Assembly: GCA_900473175.1 (NCBI GenBank) | Contig: UCKM01000019.1 | Span: 140,583 to 204,582, forward strand | Length of the DNA stretch: 64,000 bases | Source of the DNA: Hyphomicrobiales bacterium | GTDB taxonomy: Bacteria; Pseudomonadota; Alphaproteobacteria; Rhizobiales; Rhizobiaceae | Direction: 5' to 3' | Shown: piece by piece, positions 56,802 to 64,000 of the stretch | How positions within the stretch are numbered: position 1 is the stretch's first letter | Layout of the letters: the number at the start of each line of letters is the position of its first letter | Made by a program: the position numbers and the translations under genes | The notes under the pieces: model-generated | Told to the model about the DNA's origin: nothing | Seen by the model: the letters and a program-made list of their open reading frames with translations, nothing else | Database searches by the model: none

Positions 56802-58295
56802 ATGGCTGAAGCAACGGTACGCAAGATCAACGAGGCGCGCGACGCGCTCTATCGGGAGGCTCCGAACAATATAGAGGCCGAACAGGCTCTTTTGGGCGCG
56901 ATCCTCATCAACAATGACGCCTTCTACCGTGTTTCCGACTTTCTGAAGCCGACGCATTTCTACGAGCCGCTGCACCGCAAGATTTTCGAGATTTCCTCCG
57001 ACATGATTCGCATGGGCAAGATGGCGAATCCTGTCACGTTGAAGACCTTCCTCCCCGCCGAAGAGAAGGTCGGCGAGATGACCGTCATGCAATATCTCGC
57101 CCGTCTCGCGGCGGAAGCTGTCACCATCATCAACGCCGAGGACTATGGCCGAGCGATTTACGATCTCGCCACCCGCCGGGCGCTGATCACCATCGGCGAG
57201 GATATGGTGAACATTGCCTATGACGCGCCGGTCGATGTCGCACCGCAAGGCCAGATCGAGGACGCCGAGCGCCGTCTTTTCGAACTGGCCGAAACCGGAC
57301 GCTATGATGGCGGCTTCCAGACCTTCACCGACGCAGTGAAAACCGCAGTCGACATGGCCAATGCCGCCTTCATGCGCGATGGTCATCTCTCCGGCATATC
57401 CACCGGCATCCGCGCCCTCGACGCCCGCATGGGCGGCCTGCAGCCGTCCGACTTGATAGTGCTGGCCGGACGTCCCGGCATGGGCAAGACGTCGCTTGCA
57501 ACCAACATCGCCTTCAACATTGCCGCCTCTTACGAGCCCGAACAACTGGCGGACGGCAGCTTCAAGGCGAAGAACGGCGGCGTCGTTGGCTTCTTTTCGC
57601 TGGAAATGTCGTCAGAACAGCTGGCGACGCGCATCATTTCCGAGCAATCCGAGATCAGCTCCTCGAAAATCCGCCGCGGCGAGATCAGCGAGGCCGATTT
57701 CGAGAAACTGGTGGCATGCTCGCAGCATATGCAACGGGTGCCGCTTTATATCGACCAGACCGGTGGTATCTCGATCGCCCAGCTTGCCGCCCGTGCGCGA
57801 CGCTTGAAGCGTCAGCGCGGTCTGGACGTGCTTGTCATTGACTATATCCAGTTGATGCAGGGTTCGTCCAAACGCGCCTCAGAAAACCGCGTGCAGGAAA
57901 TCACCGAGATCACGACGGGGTTGAAGGCGCTCGGCAAGGAACTGAATACGCCGATCATCGCGCTCTCACAGCTCTCGCGTCAGGTCGAAAGCCGCGAAGA
58001 CAAGCACCCGCAGCTTTCGGATCTGCGTGAATCGGGCTCGATCGAGCAGGACGCCGACGTCGTGCTTTTTGTCTACCGCGACGAGTATTATATCAAGAAC
58101 AAGGAGCCGAAGGCGGGTACCGAAGAGCATTTCAAGTGGCAGGCCGATCTCAACGAAGCCACTGGCAAGGCTGAAGTCATCGTCGCCAAGCAGCGCCACG
58201 GCCCGACTGGCACGGTAAGGTTGGCGTTCCAGGCGGAATATACCCGCTTTACCGACCTGGCCGAAGACTCGCATCTTCCCGAACGGTTCGAGTGA
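56802..58295 (+). CDS. dnaB: Replicative DNA helicase
   Basis: The 497-residue hexameric helicase of the replication fork. The N-terminal domain EAEQALLGAILINNDAFYRV and RecA-like C-terminal domain with Walker A GRPGMGKTS (near 224), DVLVIDYIQLMQG and the QLSRQVE...LRESGSIEQDAD motif are all present. GTGGAGGAGAAC upstream provides a ribosome site. It heads the dnaB-alr-radA group; alr starts 4 bases later. Confidence 0.97.
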   Translation: MAEATVRKINEARDALYREAPNNIEAEQALLGAILINNDAFYRVSDFLKPTHFYEPLHRKIFEISSDMIRMGKMANPVTLKTFLPAEEKVGEMTVMQYLARLAAEAVTIINAEDYGRAIYDLATRRALITIGEDMVNIAYDAPVDVAPQGQIEDAERRLFELAETGRYDGGFQTFTDAVKTAVDMANAAFMRDGHLSGISTGIRALDARMGGLQPSDLIVLAGRPGMGKTSLATNIAFNIAASYEPEQLADGSFKAKNGGVVGFFSLEMSSEQLATRIISEQSEISSSKIRRGEISEADFEKLVACSQHMQRVPLYIDQTGGISIAQLAARARRLKRQRGLDVLVIDYIQLMQGSSKRASENRVQEITEITTGLKALGKELNTPIIALSQLSRQVESREDKHPQLSDLRESGSIEQDADVVLFVYRDEYYIKNKEPKAGTEEHFKWQADLNEATGKAEVIVAKQRHGPTGTVRLAFQAEYTRFTDLAEDSHLPERFE

Positions 58296-58299
58296 TCAT

Positions 58300-59469
58300 T
58301 TGACGACCAGAAAACCTAACGTGACCACGACCGGCGCCGATCCAAGGCTCGCCGGCGGGCGGTTGACCATCGATCTCGATGCGCTGACCGCCAACTGGCT
58401 GTTCCTCGCAGACAAGTCAAAGCCGGCACAGACGGGCGCGGTGGTCAAGGCCGATGCCTATGGACTCGGTATTGTTCATGTCGTGCCCGTTCTGTGGCAG
58501 GCGGGATGCCGTACATTCTTCGTCGCGCTCGCCGAGGAAGGTCTGCGGGTCAAAGCAGTTGCACCTGATGCGCGGGTGTTTGTCCTCAACGGATTCTTCG
58601 CCGACGCATTTCCTGTCTATGAGCAATCCGACCTGATCCCGGTGCTGGGTTCTCTGCAAGAACTCAGCCTTTGGAAGCACCTGAATGCCGGCAGGCAGGA
58701 CAAGCTACCCTATGCACTGAATGTGGATACGGGCATGAACCGCCTCGGCCTCAATGTGAGCGAGGCAATTGCCTTTGCCGCCAAGGGAATGGACGAAATG
58801 CCGGTGCTTCTGATTACCCATCTTGCGACTGCAGATGATCCATCACACGCCTTGAGCCAGAAGCAATTCGAATCATTTCAAAAGCTTCGGGCAGCTTTTA
58901 AAGGCGTCGAGTCAAGCATCGCCAATTCGCCTGGCGTCTTCCATACCCTCCATAGTGGGTTTGACCTCAGCCGTCCCGGGGTTGCGATGTATGGCGGCGA
59001 GCCGGTATCGAATGTCGCCAATCCCATGCGCCCAGTCGTAACGCTCGAAGCGCGCATCGTGCAGATCCGCACCGGTCTCAAGGGTGAGACCGTCGGCTAT
59101 GGCGCGACGGCGACGCTCGAGCGCGACACGCGTATTGCCATTTGCTCAGTCGGCTATGCGGATGGCTATCTGCGTTCCTTTTCGGGCAGCGGTGTGCCCC
59201 TACGGAATGCGGTGGTGAAGGGTGGCGCGGGTTTCTTGGCGGGCCGGAAAGTGCCGGTCATTGGCCGTGTCACCATGGACCTCACATCCTTCGATATAAC
59301 CGACCTTGCCGAAGACGCCGTGAAGCCAGGCGATTTCATTGAGCTGTTTGGTCCGAATATCGCGCTCGACGACGCAGCCCGCGCAGCGGGAACGATCGGC
59401 TACGAGCTTTTGACGAGCCTTGGAAACCGCTTTCACCGCCGATACCTCCACTCAGGAAAAGGCGACTGA
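58300..59469 (+). CDS. alr: Alanine racemase
   Basis: A 389-residue PLP-dependent enzyme that makes D-alanine for peptidoglycan. The PLP lysine is Lys50 in VVKADAYGLG, and the second catalytic base is the Tyr in SVGYADGY. The barrel and beta domains have usual sizes. The start is TTG at 58300 or GTG at 58321, the latter removing seven residues. The stop overlaps the radA start by one base. The dnaB-alr-radA order is common in this order. Confidence 0.95.
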   Translation: MTTRKPNVTTTGADPRLAGGRLTIDLDALTANWLFLADKSKPAQTGAVVKADAYGLGIVHVVPVLWQAGCRTFFVALAEEGLRVKAVAPDARVFVLNGFFADAFPVYEQSDLIPVLGSLQELSLWKHLNAGRQDKLPYALNVDTGMNRLGLNVSEAIAFAAKGMDEMPVLLITHLATADDPSHALSQKQFESFQKLRAAFKGVESSIANSPGVFHTLHSGFDLSRPGVAMYGGEPVSNVANPMRPVVTLEARIVQIRTGLKGETVGYGATATLERDTRIAICSVGYADGYLRSFSGSGVPLRNAVVKGGAGFLAGRKVPVIGRVTMDLTSFDITDLAEDAVKPGDFIELFGPNIALDDAARAAGTIGYELLTSLGNRFHRRYLHSGKGD

Positions 59470-60869
59470 TGGCAAAAAACAGGATTCAATTCATCTGCCA
59501 GAACTGCGGCGCGGTGCATTCGCGCTGGGCTGGGAAATGCGACGAGTGCGGCGAATGGAACACACTGGTCGAGGAAGGCACCTCAGGCGGCATCGGCAGC
59601 GGCCCGGGTAAACTGTCGAGTCGCAAGGGTCGCGCGGTGGCACTCACCACCCTTTCCGGTGAAATCGAGGACGCCCCGCGCATCCAGTCCGGCATAGGCG
59701 AACTCGATCGCGTAACCGGGGGCGGCTTCGTGCGCGGTTCAGCCATACTCGTCGGCGGCGATCCCGGCATTGGAAAATCGACGCTCCTCACCCAGGCAGC
59801 AGCAGCGCTGGCGCGACGCGGCAACCGCGTCGTTTATGTATCGGGCGAGGAAGCGGTGGCGCAGATCAGGCTGCGTGCCCAGCGGCTGCACGCGGCGGAC
59901 ACCGACGTGCTGCTCGCGGCCGAGACCAATGTCGAGGACATCCTCGCCACGATCTCCGATTCGAAGCGGCCGGACCTTATCATCATCGATTCGATCCAGA
60001 CGCTCTGGACCGACGCGGCCGATTCGGCACCCGGCACGGTCACACAGGTGCGGGCCGGCGCGCAGGCCATGATCCGCTACGCCAAGCAGACCGGAGCAGC
60101 TGTGGTTCTTGTTGGCCACGTCACCAAGGAAGGCCAGATCGCCGGGCCCCGCGTGGTCGAGCACATGGTCGATGCCGTGTTGTATTTCGAAGGCGAAGGG
60201 GGCCACCACTACCGTATCCTGCGCACGGTCAAGAACCGGTTCGGGCCAACGGACGAGATCGGTGTCTTCGAGATGTCGGACCGGGGTTTGCGCGAAGTCG
60301 CCAACCCGTCGGAGCTTTTTCTTGGCGAGCGCAATGAAAAATCGCCGGGTGCGGCGGTGTTTGCCGGTATGGAAGGGACGCGTCCGATCCTTGTCGAGAT
60401 CCAGGCGCTCGTCGCCCCTTCGACGCTCGGAACGCCGCGGCGCGCAGTCGTGGGATGGGACGGCAACCGCCTGTCGATGATTCTCGCGGTGCTAGAGGCC
60501 CATTGCGGCGTTCGCTTCGGACAGCACGATGTTTACCTCAACGTTGCGGGCGGATACCGCATAACCGAGCCCGCCGCCGATCTTGCCGTTGCATCGGCGC
60601 TGGTTTCGTCGATTGCTGGTATTGCCCTTCCCGCGGATTGCGTCTATTTCGGCGAAGTCAGCCTGTCTGGCGCGGTGCGTCCCGTCGCACACGCTGTACA
60701 GAGACTGAAGGAAGCAGATAAGCTTGGGTTCAAGCAGGCGGTTCTTCCCAAGGGAAGCAACGACGTCGCCAAGAACGGCAATGCTGGTCTGACCGAGACT
60801 GCGTCGCTACCGGACCTTGTGGCCCGGATTGCGGCATCAGGACCCGGTAAGAGACAACGCGAAGACTGA
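59469..60869 (+). CDS. radA: DNA repair protein RadA
   Basis: The 466-residue RadA (Sms) stimulates branch migration during recombination. An N-terminal C4 zinc finger uses Cys10, Cys13, Cys24 and Cys27. Walker A is GGDPGIGKST (97-106), the RadA-specific KNRFG motif follows, and a C-terminal Lon-like domain contains VAGGYRITEPAADLAVASAL. Length is normal. The gap to the CvpA gene is 43 bases. Confidence 0.97.
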   Translation: MAKNRIQFICQNCGAVHSRWAGKCDECGEWNTLVEEGTSGGIGSGPGKLSSRKGRAVALTTLSGEIEDAPRIQSGIGELDRVTGGGFVRGSAILVGGDPGIGKSTLLTQAAAALARRGNRVVYVSGEEAVAQIRLRAQRLHAADTDVLLAAETNVEDILATISDSKRPDLIIIDSIQTLWTDAADSAPGTVTQVRAGAQAMIRYAKQTGAAVVLVGHVTKEGQIAGPRVVEHMVDAVLYFEGEGGHHYRILRTVKNRFGPTDEIGVFEMSDRGLREVANPSELFLGERNEKSPGAAVFAGMEGTRPILVEIQALVAPSTLGTPRRAVVGWDGNRLSMILAVLEAHCGVRFGQHDVYLNVAGGYRITEPAADLAVASALVSSIAGIALPADCVYFGEVSLSGAVRPVAHAVQRLKEADKLGFKQAVLPKGSNDVAKNGNAGLTETASLPDLVARIAASGPGKRQRED

Positions 60870-60912
60870 CCAGATATCGCCCTTCGGTCAGATTGATATG
60901 GGGATGAAGTAA

Positions 60913-61515
60913 ATGCCGATTACGTTGCTTGACGGAATACTTCTGGGCATCACCCTCGTTTCGGCGGTCCTCGCCATGGTGCGAGGTTTCTCGCGCGAAG
61001 TGCTCTCGGTCGTTTCCTGGGCAGCAGCGGCGGCGGCGGCCTATCTGTTCTACAAGCCGGTCGTCCCTTTTTTGACCCCCTATATCAGCAATGACACAAT
61101 CGCGCAGATCGCAGCAGCCGGCCTTGTCTTCATCATCACCCTGATCGTCGTTTCAATCATCACCATGAAGATCGCCGATTTCATCATCGACAGCCGAATC
61201 GGTGCGCTTGATCGTACGCTTGGTTTCCTGTTCGGCGCGGCACGCGGGGTTCTGCTCGTCGTCGTAGCCATGCTGTTCTTCAACTGGCTTGTTCCGGAGA
61301 ACCAGCCGGCGTGGGTCGGCCAGGCCAAGTCCAAGCCGATGATCGACCAGCTTGGCGCCAAGCTGGTCGGCCTTTTGCCGGAAGATCCCGAATCGACCAT
61401 ACTCAAGCGCTTGAAGCCCGGCACGACAGCTGCTCCAGACACATCGCCGGACGCAACGACGGCTCCCGAACCAAAAGAAGATATTCCGCCGGAAGGTGGT
61501 GCGACAAACCAGTGA
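60913..61515 (+). CDS. CvpA-family membrane protein
   Basis: A 200-residue CvpA-type protein with four hydrophobic helices in the first 135 residues (first: LLDGILLGITLVSAVLAMV, then VRGFSREVLSVVSW, the family motif). A hydrophilic, Pro/Thr/Asp-rich C-terminal tail follows (from about 165). E. coli CvpA is needed for colicin V production and sits upstream of purF, exactly the order here. Its biochemical role is still unclear; links to envelope stress have been reported. Confidence 0.9.
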   Translation: MPITLLDGILLGITLVSAVLAMVRGFSREVLSVVSWAAAAAAAYLFYKPVVPFLTPYISNDTIAQIAAAGLVFIITLIVVSIITMKIADFIIDSRIGALDRTLGFLFGAARGVLLVVVAMLFFNWLVPENQPAWVGQAKSKPMIDQLGAKLVGLLPEDPESTILKRLKPGTTAAPDTSPDATTAPEPKEDIPPEGGATNQ

Positions 61516-61560
61516 CTTGGCGTTTGCCTGCTAATACCCCATATAGGGCTTCGATTAACG

Positions 61561-61578
61561 GTATGAGCTGGTTCATAC
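61561..61578. promoter_or_regulatory. Palindromic operator candidate upstream of purF
   Basis: GTATGA-GCTGGT-TCATAC is a perfect 6-base inverted repeat with a 6-base spacer, 75 bases before the purF start. TTAAC and GTTAG flank it as a further imperfect arm. E. coli PurR sites (ACGCAAACGTTTNCGT) look different, so any regulator here is unknown. Confidence 0.4.
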
Positions 61579-61652
61579 GCTGTTAGTCAATGCACTCATG
61601 TGGCATACTACAGATTAGGCACAATTGAATCTGCTCCGAAAGGCTGGCGGTA

Positions 61653-63146
61653 ATGACCGACATTTCTCGTGACGATATGCAATTGATGTCCCTTGATGAC
61701 GACACACTGCATGAAGAATGCGGTGTGTTTGGCATTTTGGGGCACACCGACGCCGCGACGCTGACGGCGCTCGGCCTGCATGCCCTGCAGCACCGCGGTC
61801 AGGAAGCTGCCGGTATCGTCTCATATGACGGGCGTCAGTTCTGTTCGGAACGTCGGATGGGCCTGGTTGGCGATCACTACACCAATCCTGCTACCCTCGC
61901 CCAATTGCCCGGCGACAGGGCCATCGGCCATGTGCGCTACTCCACCACCGGCGACACGGTTCTGCGCAATGTGCAACCGCTTCTGGCGGAACTCGAAGTC
62001 GGCGGCATCGCCATTGCCCATAACGGCAATTTCACCAATGGCCTGACGCTGCGGCGCCAACTCATTGCCGACGGCGCGATCTGCCAGTCGAATTCCGACA
62101 CCGAAGTGGTCCTGCACCTCATTGCCCGTTCACGCCATGCCTCGTCCAGCGATCGCTTCATCGATGCGATCCGCCAGATGGAAGGCGGCTATGCGATGCT
62201 CGCCCTCACCCGGACCAAGCTGATTGCCGCACGCGACCCGATCGGTATTCGCCCGCTCGTGATGGGTGAACTCGATGGCAAACCGATCTTCGCCTCCGAG
62301 ACATGTGCGCTGGATATCATCGGCGCAAAGTTCATCCGCGACATCGAGAATGGCGAAGTGGTTGTGTGCGAAATCCAGCCGGACGGCTCGATCAGCATTG
62401 ACACTTTCAAGCCGCAAAACCCGAAACAGGAACGCCTGTGCCTGTTCGAATATGTCTATTTCGCTCGGCCGGACTCGGTTGTTGGCGGGCGCAATGTCTA
62501 CAATGCCCGCAAGAACATGGGCATCAATCTCGCCAAGGAAGCGCCGCTTGAGGCAGATGTCGTCGTGCCGGTTCCCGACGGCGGCACTCCGGCAGCGATC
62601 GGCTTTGCCCAGGCAAGCGGCATTCCGTTCGAACTCGGCATCATCCGCAACCACTATGTCGGCCGCACCTTTATCGAGCCGACCCAGTCGATTCGCGCCT
62701 TCGGCGTCAAGCTGAAGCACTCGGCCAACCGTGCGGTGATCGAAGGCAAGCGCGTCGTTCTGATCGATGATTCCATCGTGCGCGGCACGACCTCGGTCAA
62801 GATCGTGCAGATGATCCGCGATGCCGGCGCCCGCGAAGTGCATATCCGCGTTGCCAGCCCGATGATCTTCCATCCGGATTTCTACGGCATCGATACACCG
62901 GATGCCGACAAGCTCCTGGCCAACCAATATACCGACCTCGATGCGATGTGCCGCTACATCGGTGCGGACTCGCTTGCCTTCCTGTCGATCGATGGCCTCT
63001 ACCGCGCCGTTAGCGGCGAGCCGCGCGACCCGCGCGCGCCGCTGTTTACCGATCACTATTTCACGGGCGACTATCCGACCCGGCTCCTCGACAAGGACGG
63101 GCCGAGCAACGTTCACAAGCTCTCGCTTCTCGCAAATAACGGTTGA
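61653..63146 (+). CDS. purF: Amidophosphoribosyltransferase
   Basis: The 497-residue first enzyme of de novo purine synthesis transfers the glutamine amide to PRPP. The N-terminal glutaminase nucleophile is Cys23, behind a 22-residue propeptide that should be cleaved off. ALQHRGQEAAGI and HVRYSTTGD mark the glutaminase; VLIDDSIVRGTTS is the PRPP-binding loop of the C-terminal transferase. Other pathway genes are purM and purN at 13-15 kb. An SDR gene follows 12 bases later. Confidence 0.96.
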   Translation: MTDISRDDMQLMSLDDDTLHEECGVFGILGHTDAATLTALGLHALQHRGQEAAGIVSYDGRQFCSERRMGLVGDHYTNPATLAQLPGDRAIGHVRYSTTGDTVLRNVQPLLAELEVGGIAIAHNGNFTNGLTLRRQLIADGAICQSNSDTEVVLHLIARSRHASSSDRFIDAIRQMEGGYAMLALTRTKLIAARDPIGIRPLVMGELDGKPIFASETCALDIIGAKFIRDIENGEVVVCEIQPDGSISIDTFKPQNPKQERLCLFEYVYFARPDSVVGGRNVYNARKNMGINLAKEAPLEADVVVPVPDGGTPAAIGFAQASGIPFELGIIRNHYVGRTFIEPTQSIRAFGVKLKHSANRAVIEGKRVVLIDDSIVRGTTSVKIVQMIRDAGAREVHIRVASPMIFHPDFYGIDTPDADKLLANQYTDLDAMCRYIGADSLAFLSIDGLYRAVSGEPRDPRAPLFTDHYFTGDYPTRLLDKDGPSNVHKLSLLANNG

Positions 63147-63158
63147 GTTGACTTCACG

Positions 63159-63911
63159 ATGATTTCTGACGGCAGTTTTCGGCTGGACGGCAAGCTTGCG
63201 CTTGTTACCGGCGCATCCCGCGGCATTGGCTATTTCCTTGCCAAGGACCTTGCGGCCCGCGGTGCCCATGTGATTGCCGTCGCACGCACGGTGGGCGGGC
63301 TTGAAGATCTCGACGACGAGATCAAGGCGGCGGGTGGAAGCGCGACCCTGGTGCCGTTGGACCTAACGGACATGCCGGCAATCGATCGCCTCGGCGGCTC
63401 GATCCATGAGCGCTGGGGCAAGCTCGACATCATGGTGGCTAATGCCGGCGTCCTCGGCACGATCTCGCCGATCGGGCATGTTGAGGCGAAGGTGTTCGAC
63501 AAGCTGATGGCAATCAATGTCTCCGGCGTCTGGCGCCTGATCCGCACCACCGATCCGCTTCTAAAGCTGGCGGATGCCGGGCGCGCCATCTTCCTGTCGT
63601 CGACCGTGGCCCACACTGCCCGTGCCTATTGGGGACCCTATGCCGCCTCCAAGGCTGCGGTGGAAGTTATGGCGCGCAGCTGGGCAGAGGAAACCCGCCA
63701 GACACGTTTGCGCATCAACTGCGTCAATCCCGGCGCGACCAGGACCGCAATGCGGGCCCAGGCCATGCCCGGCGAAGACCCCGAGACGCTGCCTACCCCG
63801 GCCGAAGTCGCGGCCAAGATCGCGCTGATGTGCGATCCGGCACTCGATGCAACAGGCAAGCTCTACGACGTGCGCGCCGGCAAACTGCTGAGCTACAACG
63901 AGCCGAGCTAG
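63159..63911 (+). CDS. SDR-family NAD(P)-dependent oxidoreductase
   Basis: A 250-residue classical SDR: cofactor motif TGASRGIGY near residue 18, ANAGVLG near 97, catalytic Ser in FLSST, and YAASK for Tyr/Lys, then VNPGATRTAMR. It resembles short-chain reductases of the YciK-like group found next to purF in Rhizobiales. The substrate is unknown. Twelve bases after purF, so it is probably co-transcribed. It ends just before the second copy of the dispersed repeat. Confidence 0.92.
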   Translation: MISDGSFRLDGKLALVTGASRGIGYFLAKDLAARGAHVIAVARTVGGLEDLDDEIKAAGGSATLVPLDLTDMPAIDRLGGSIHERWGKLDIMVANAGVLGTISPIGHVEAKVFDKLMAINVSGVWRLIRTTDPLLKLADAGRAIFLSSTVAHTARAYWGPYAASKAAVEVMARSWAEETRQTRLRINCVNPGATRTAMRAQAMPGEDPETLPTPAEVAAKIALMCDPALDATGKLYDVRAGKLLSYNEPS

Positions 63912-63923
63912 TTCAGGTCGAGT

Positions 63924-64000
63924 TCTAGAGCCTTTCTTGCTTAAATGGAATCGTTCTGCCGGAGGGAATTTGGTTCAAGGCCAAGGGGTTTGGCGAGGCC
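63924..64000. repeat. Dispersed intergenic repeat, copy 2 (cut by window end)
   Basis: It begins TCTAGAGC, holds the same core TTCTGCCGGAGGGAATT (63954-63970) and AAGGGGTTTGGCGAGGCC, and runs into the end of the window. It aligns with copy 1 at 55038-55115, in the same orientation. It starts 13 bases after the SDR stop codon. Confidence 0.75.

Noticed and set aside
62130..63269. A 379-codon frame antisense to purF
   Set aside because: purF is unmistakable; the antisense frame has no recognisable domain.

Overview
The window is chromosomal DNA of an alphaproteobacterium of the order Hyphomicrobiales (Rhizobiales). Gene content and gene order recall Phyllobacterium, Brucella/Ochrobactrum and Mesorhizobium. 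The supporting signs are an Omp25/Omp31-type porin, an NDUFS4-like complex I accessory protein, HdaA with PurM/PurN, the rpsF-rpsR-DUF2232-rplI order, and the lptF-lptG-lptD-surA-like-pdxA-rsmA and fabD-fabG-acpP-fabF-mltG-yicC-gmk runs. Species cannot be fixed from the sequence alone.

Layout. 1-500: complex I accessory gene and tRNA-Pro(TGG). 500-10,800: an accessory-looking stretch with a PAP2 phosphatase, a DUF2127 protein, a broken integrase, a sulfatase, a LysR regulator facing a cupin/aldo-keto reductase/SDR operon that contains a decayed flavodoxin, an unknown membrane-tailed protein, an MgtC-family protein and a PHB-depolymerase-like esterase. 10,800-15,100: hdaA, an AI-2E-type permease and a CDP-alcohol phosphatidyltransferase, divergent from purM-purN. 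15,100-23,000: molybdopterin oxidoreductase, two GSTs, an EamA exporter, rlmJ, a small secreted Cys protein, RNase T2 and an Omp25-like porin. 23,000-28,300: pteridine-reductase-like SDR-uvrC-pgsA-moaD-moaE-META operon, then ndk. 28,400-37,800: GST, DinB-like protein, ABC-F ATPase, two acetyltransferases, an MFS pump with a divergent Cys-cluster regulator, holC and pepA. 38,000-45,700: LPS export and outer-membrane biogenesis operon. 45,700-52,100: gmk, yicC, mltG and fatty-acid synthesis genes on the minus strand. 52,200-64,000: ribosomal protein operon, cyclopropane synthase, dnaB-alr-radA, a CvpA protein, purF and an SDR.

How the genes connect. moaD/moaE make the cofactor needed by the molybdopterin oxidoreductase. 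purM, purN and purF are three steps of IMP synthesis. fabD, fabG, acpP and fabF build the acyl chains that feed phospholipid synthesis (pgsA), while lptF/G/D and the SurA-like chaperone build the outer membrane. hdaA, holC, dnaB, radA and uvrC serve replication and repair.

Most of the window is ordinary core genome. No CRISPR array, intact mobile element or clear new multi-gene system was seen. The most useful leads are: a cupin that matches the Mn-dependent hydroxynitrile lyase family in metal ligands; a Tat-flavodoxin relic inside its operon; a cluster of overlapping AT-rich palindromes between omp25 and the uvrC operon; several palindromes in front of pepA/lptF, acpP and purF; a Cys-cluster HTH regulator divergent from an MFS pump; and two copies of a dispersed intergenic repeat.
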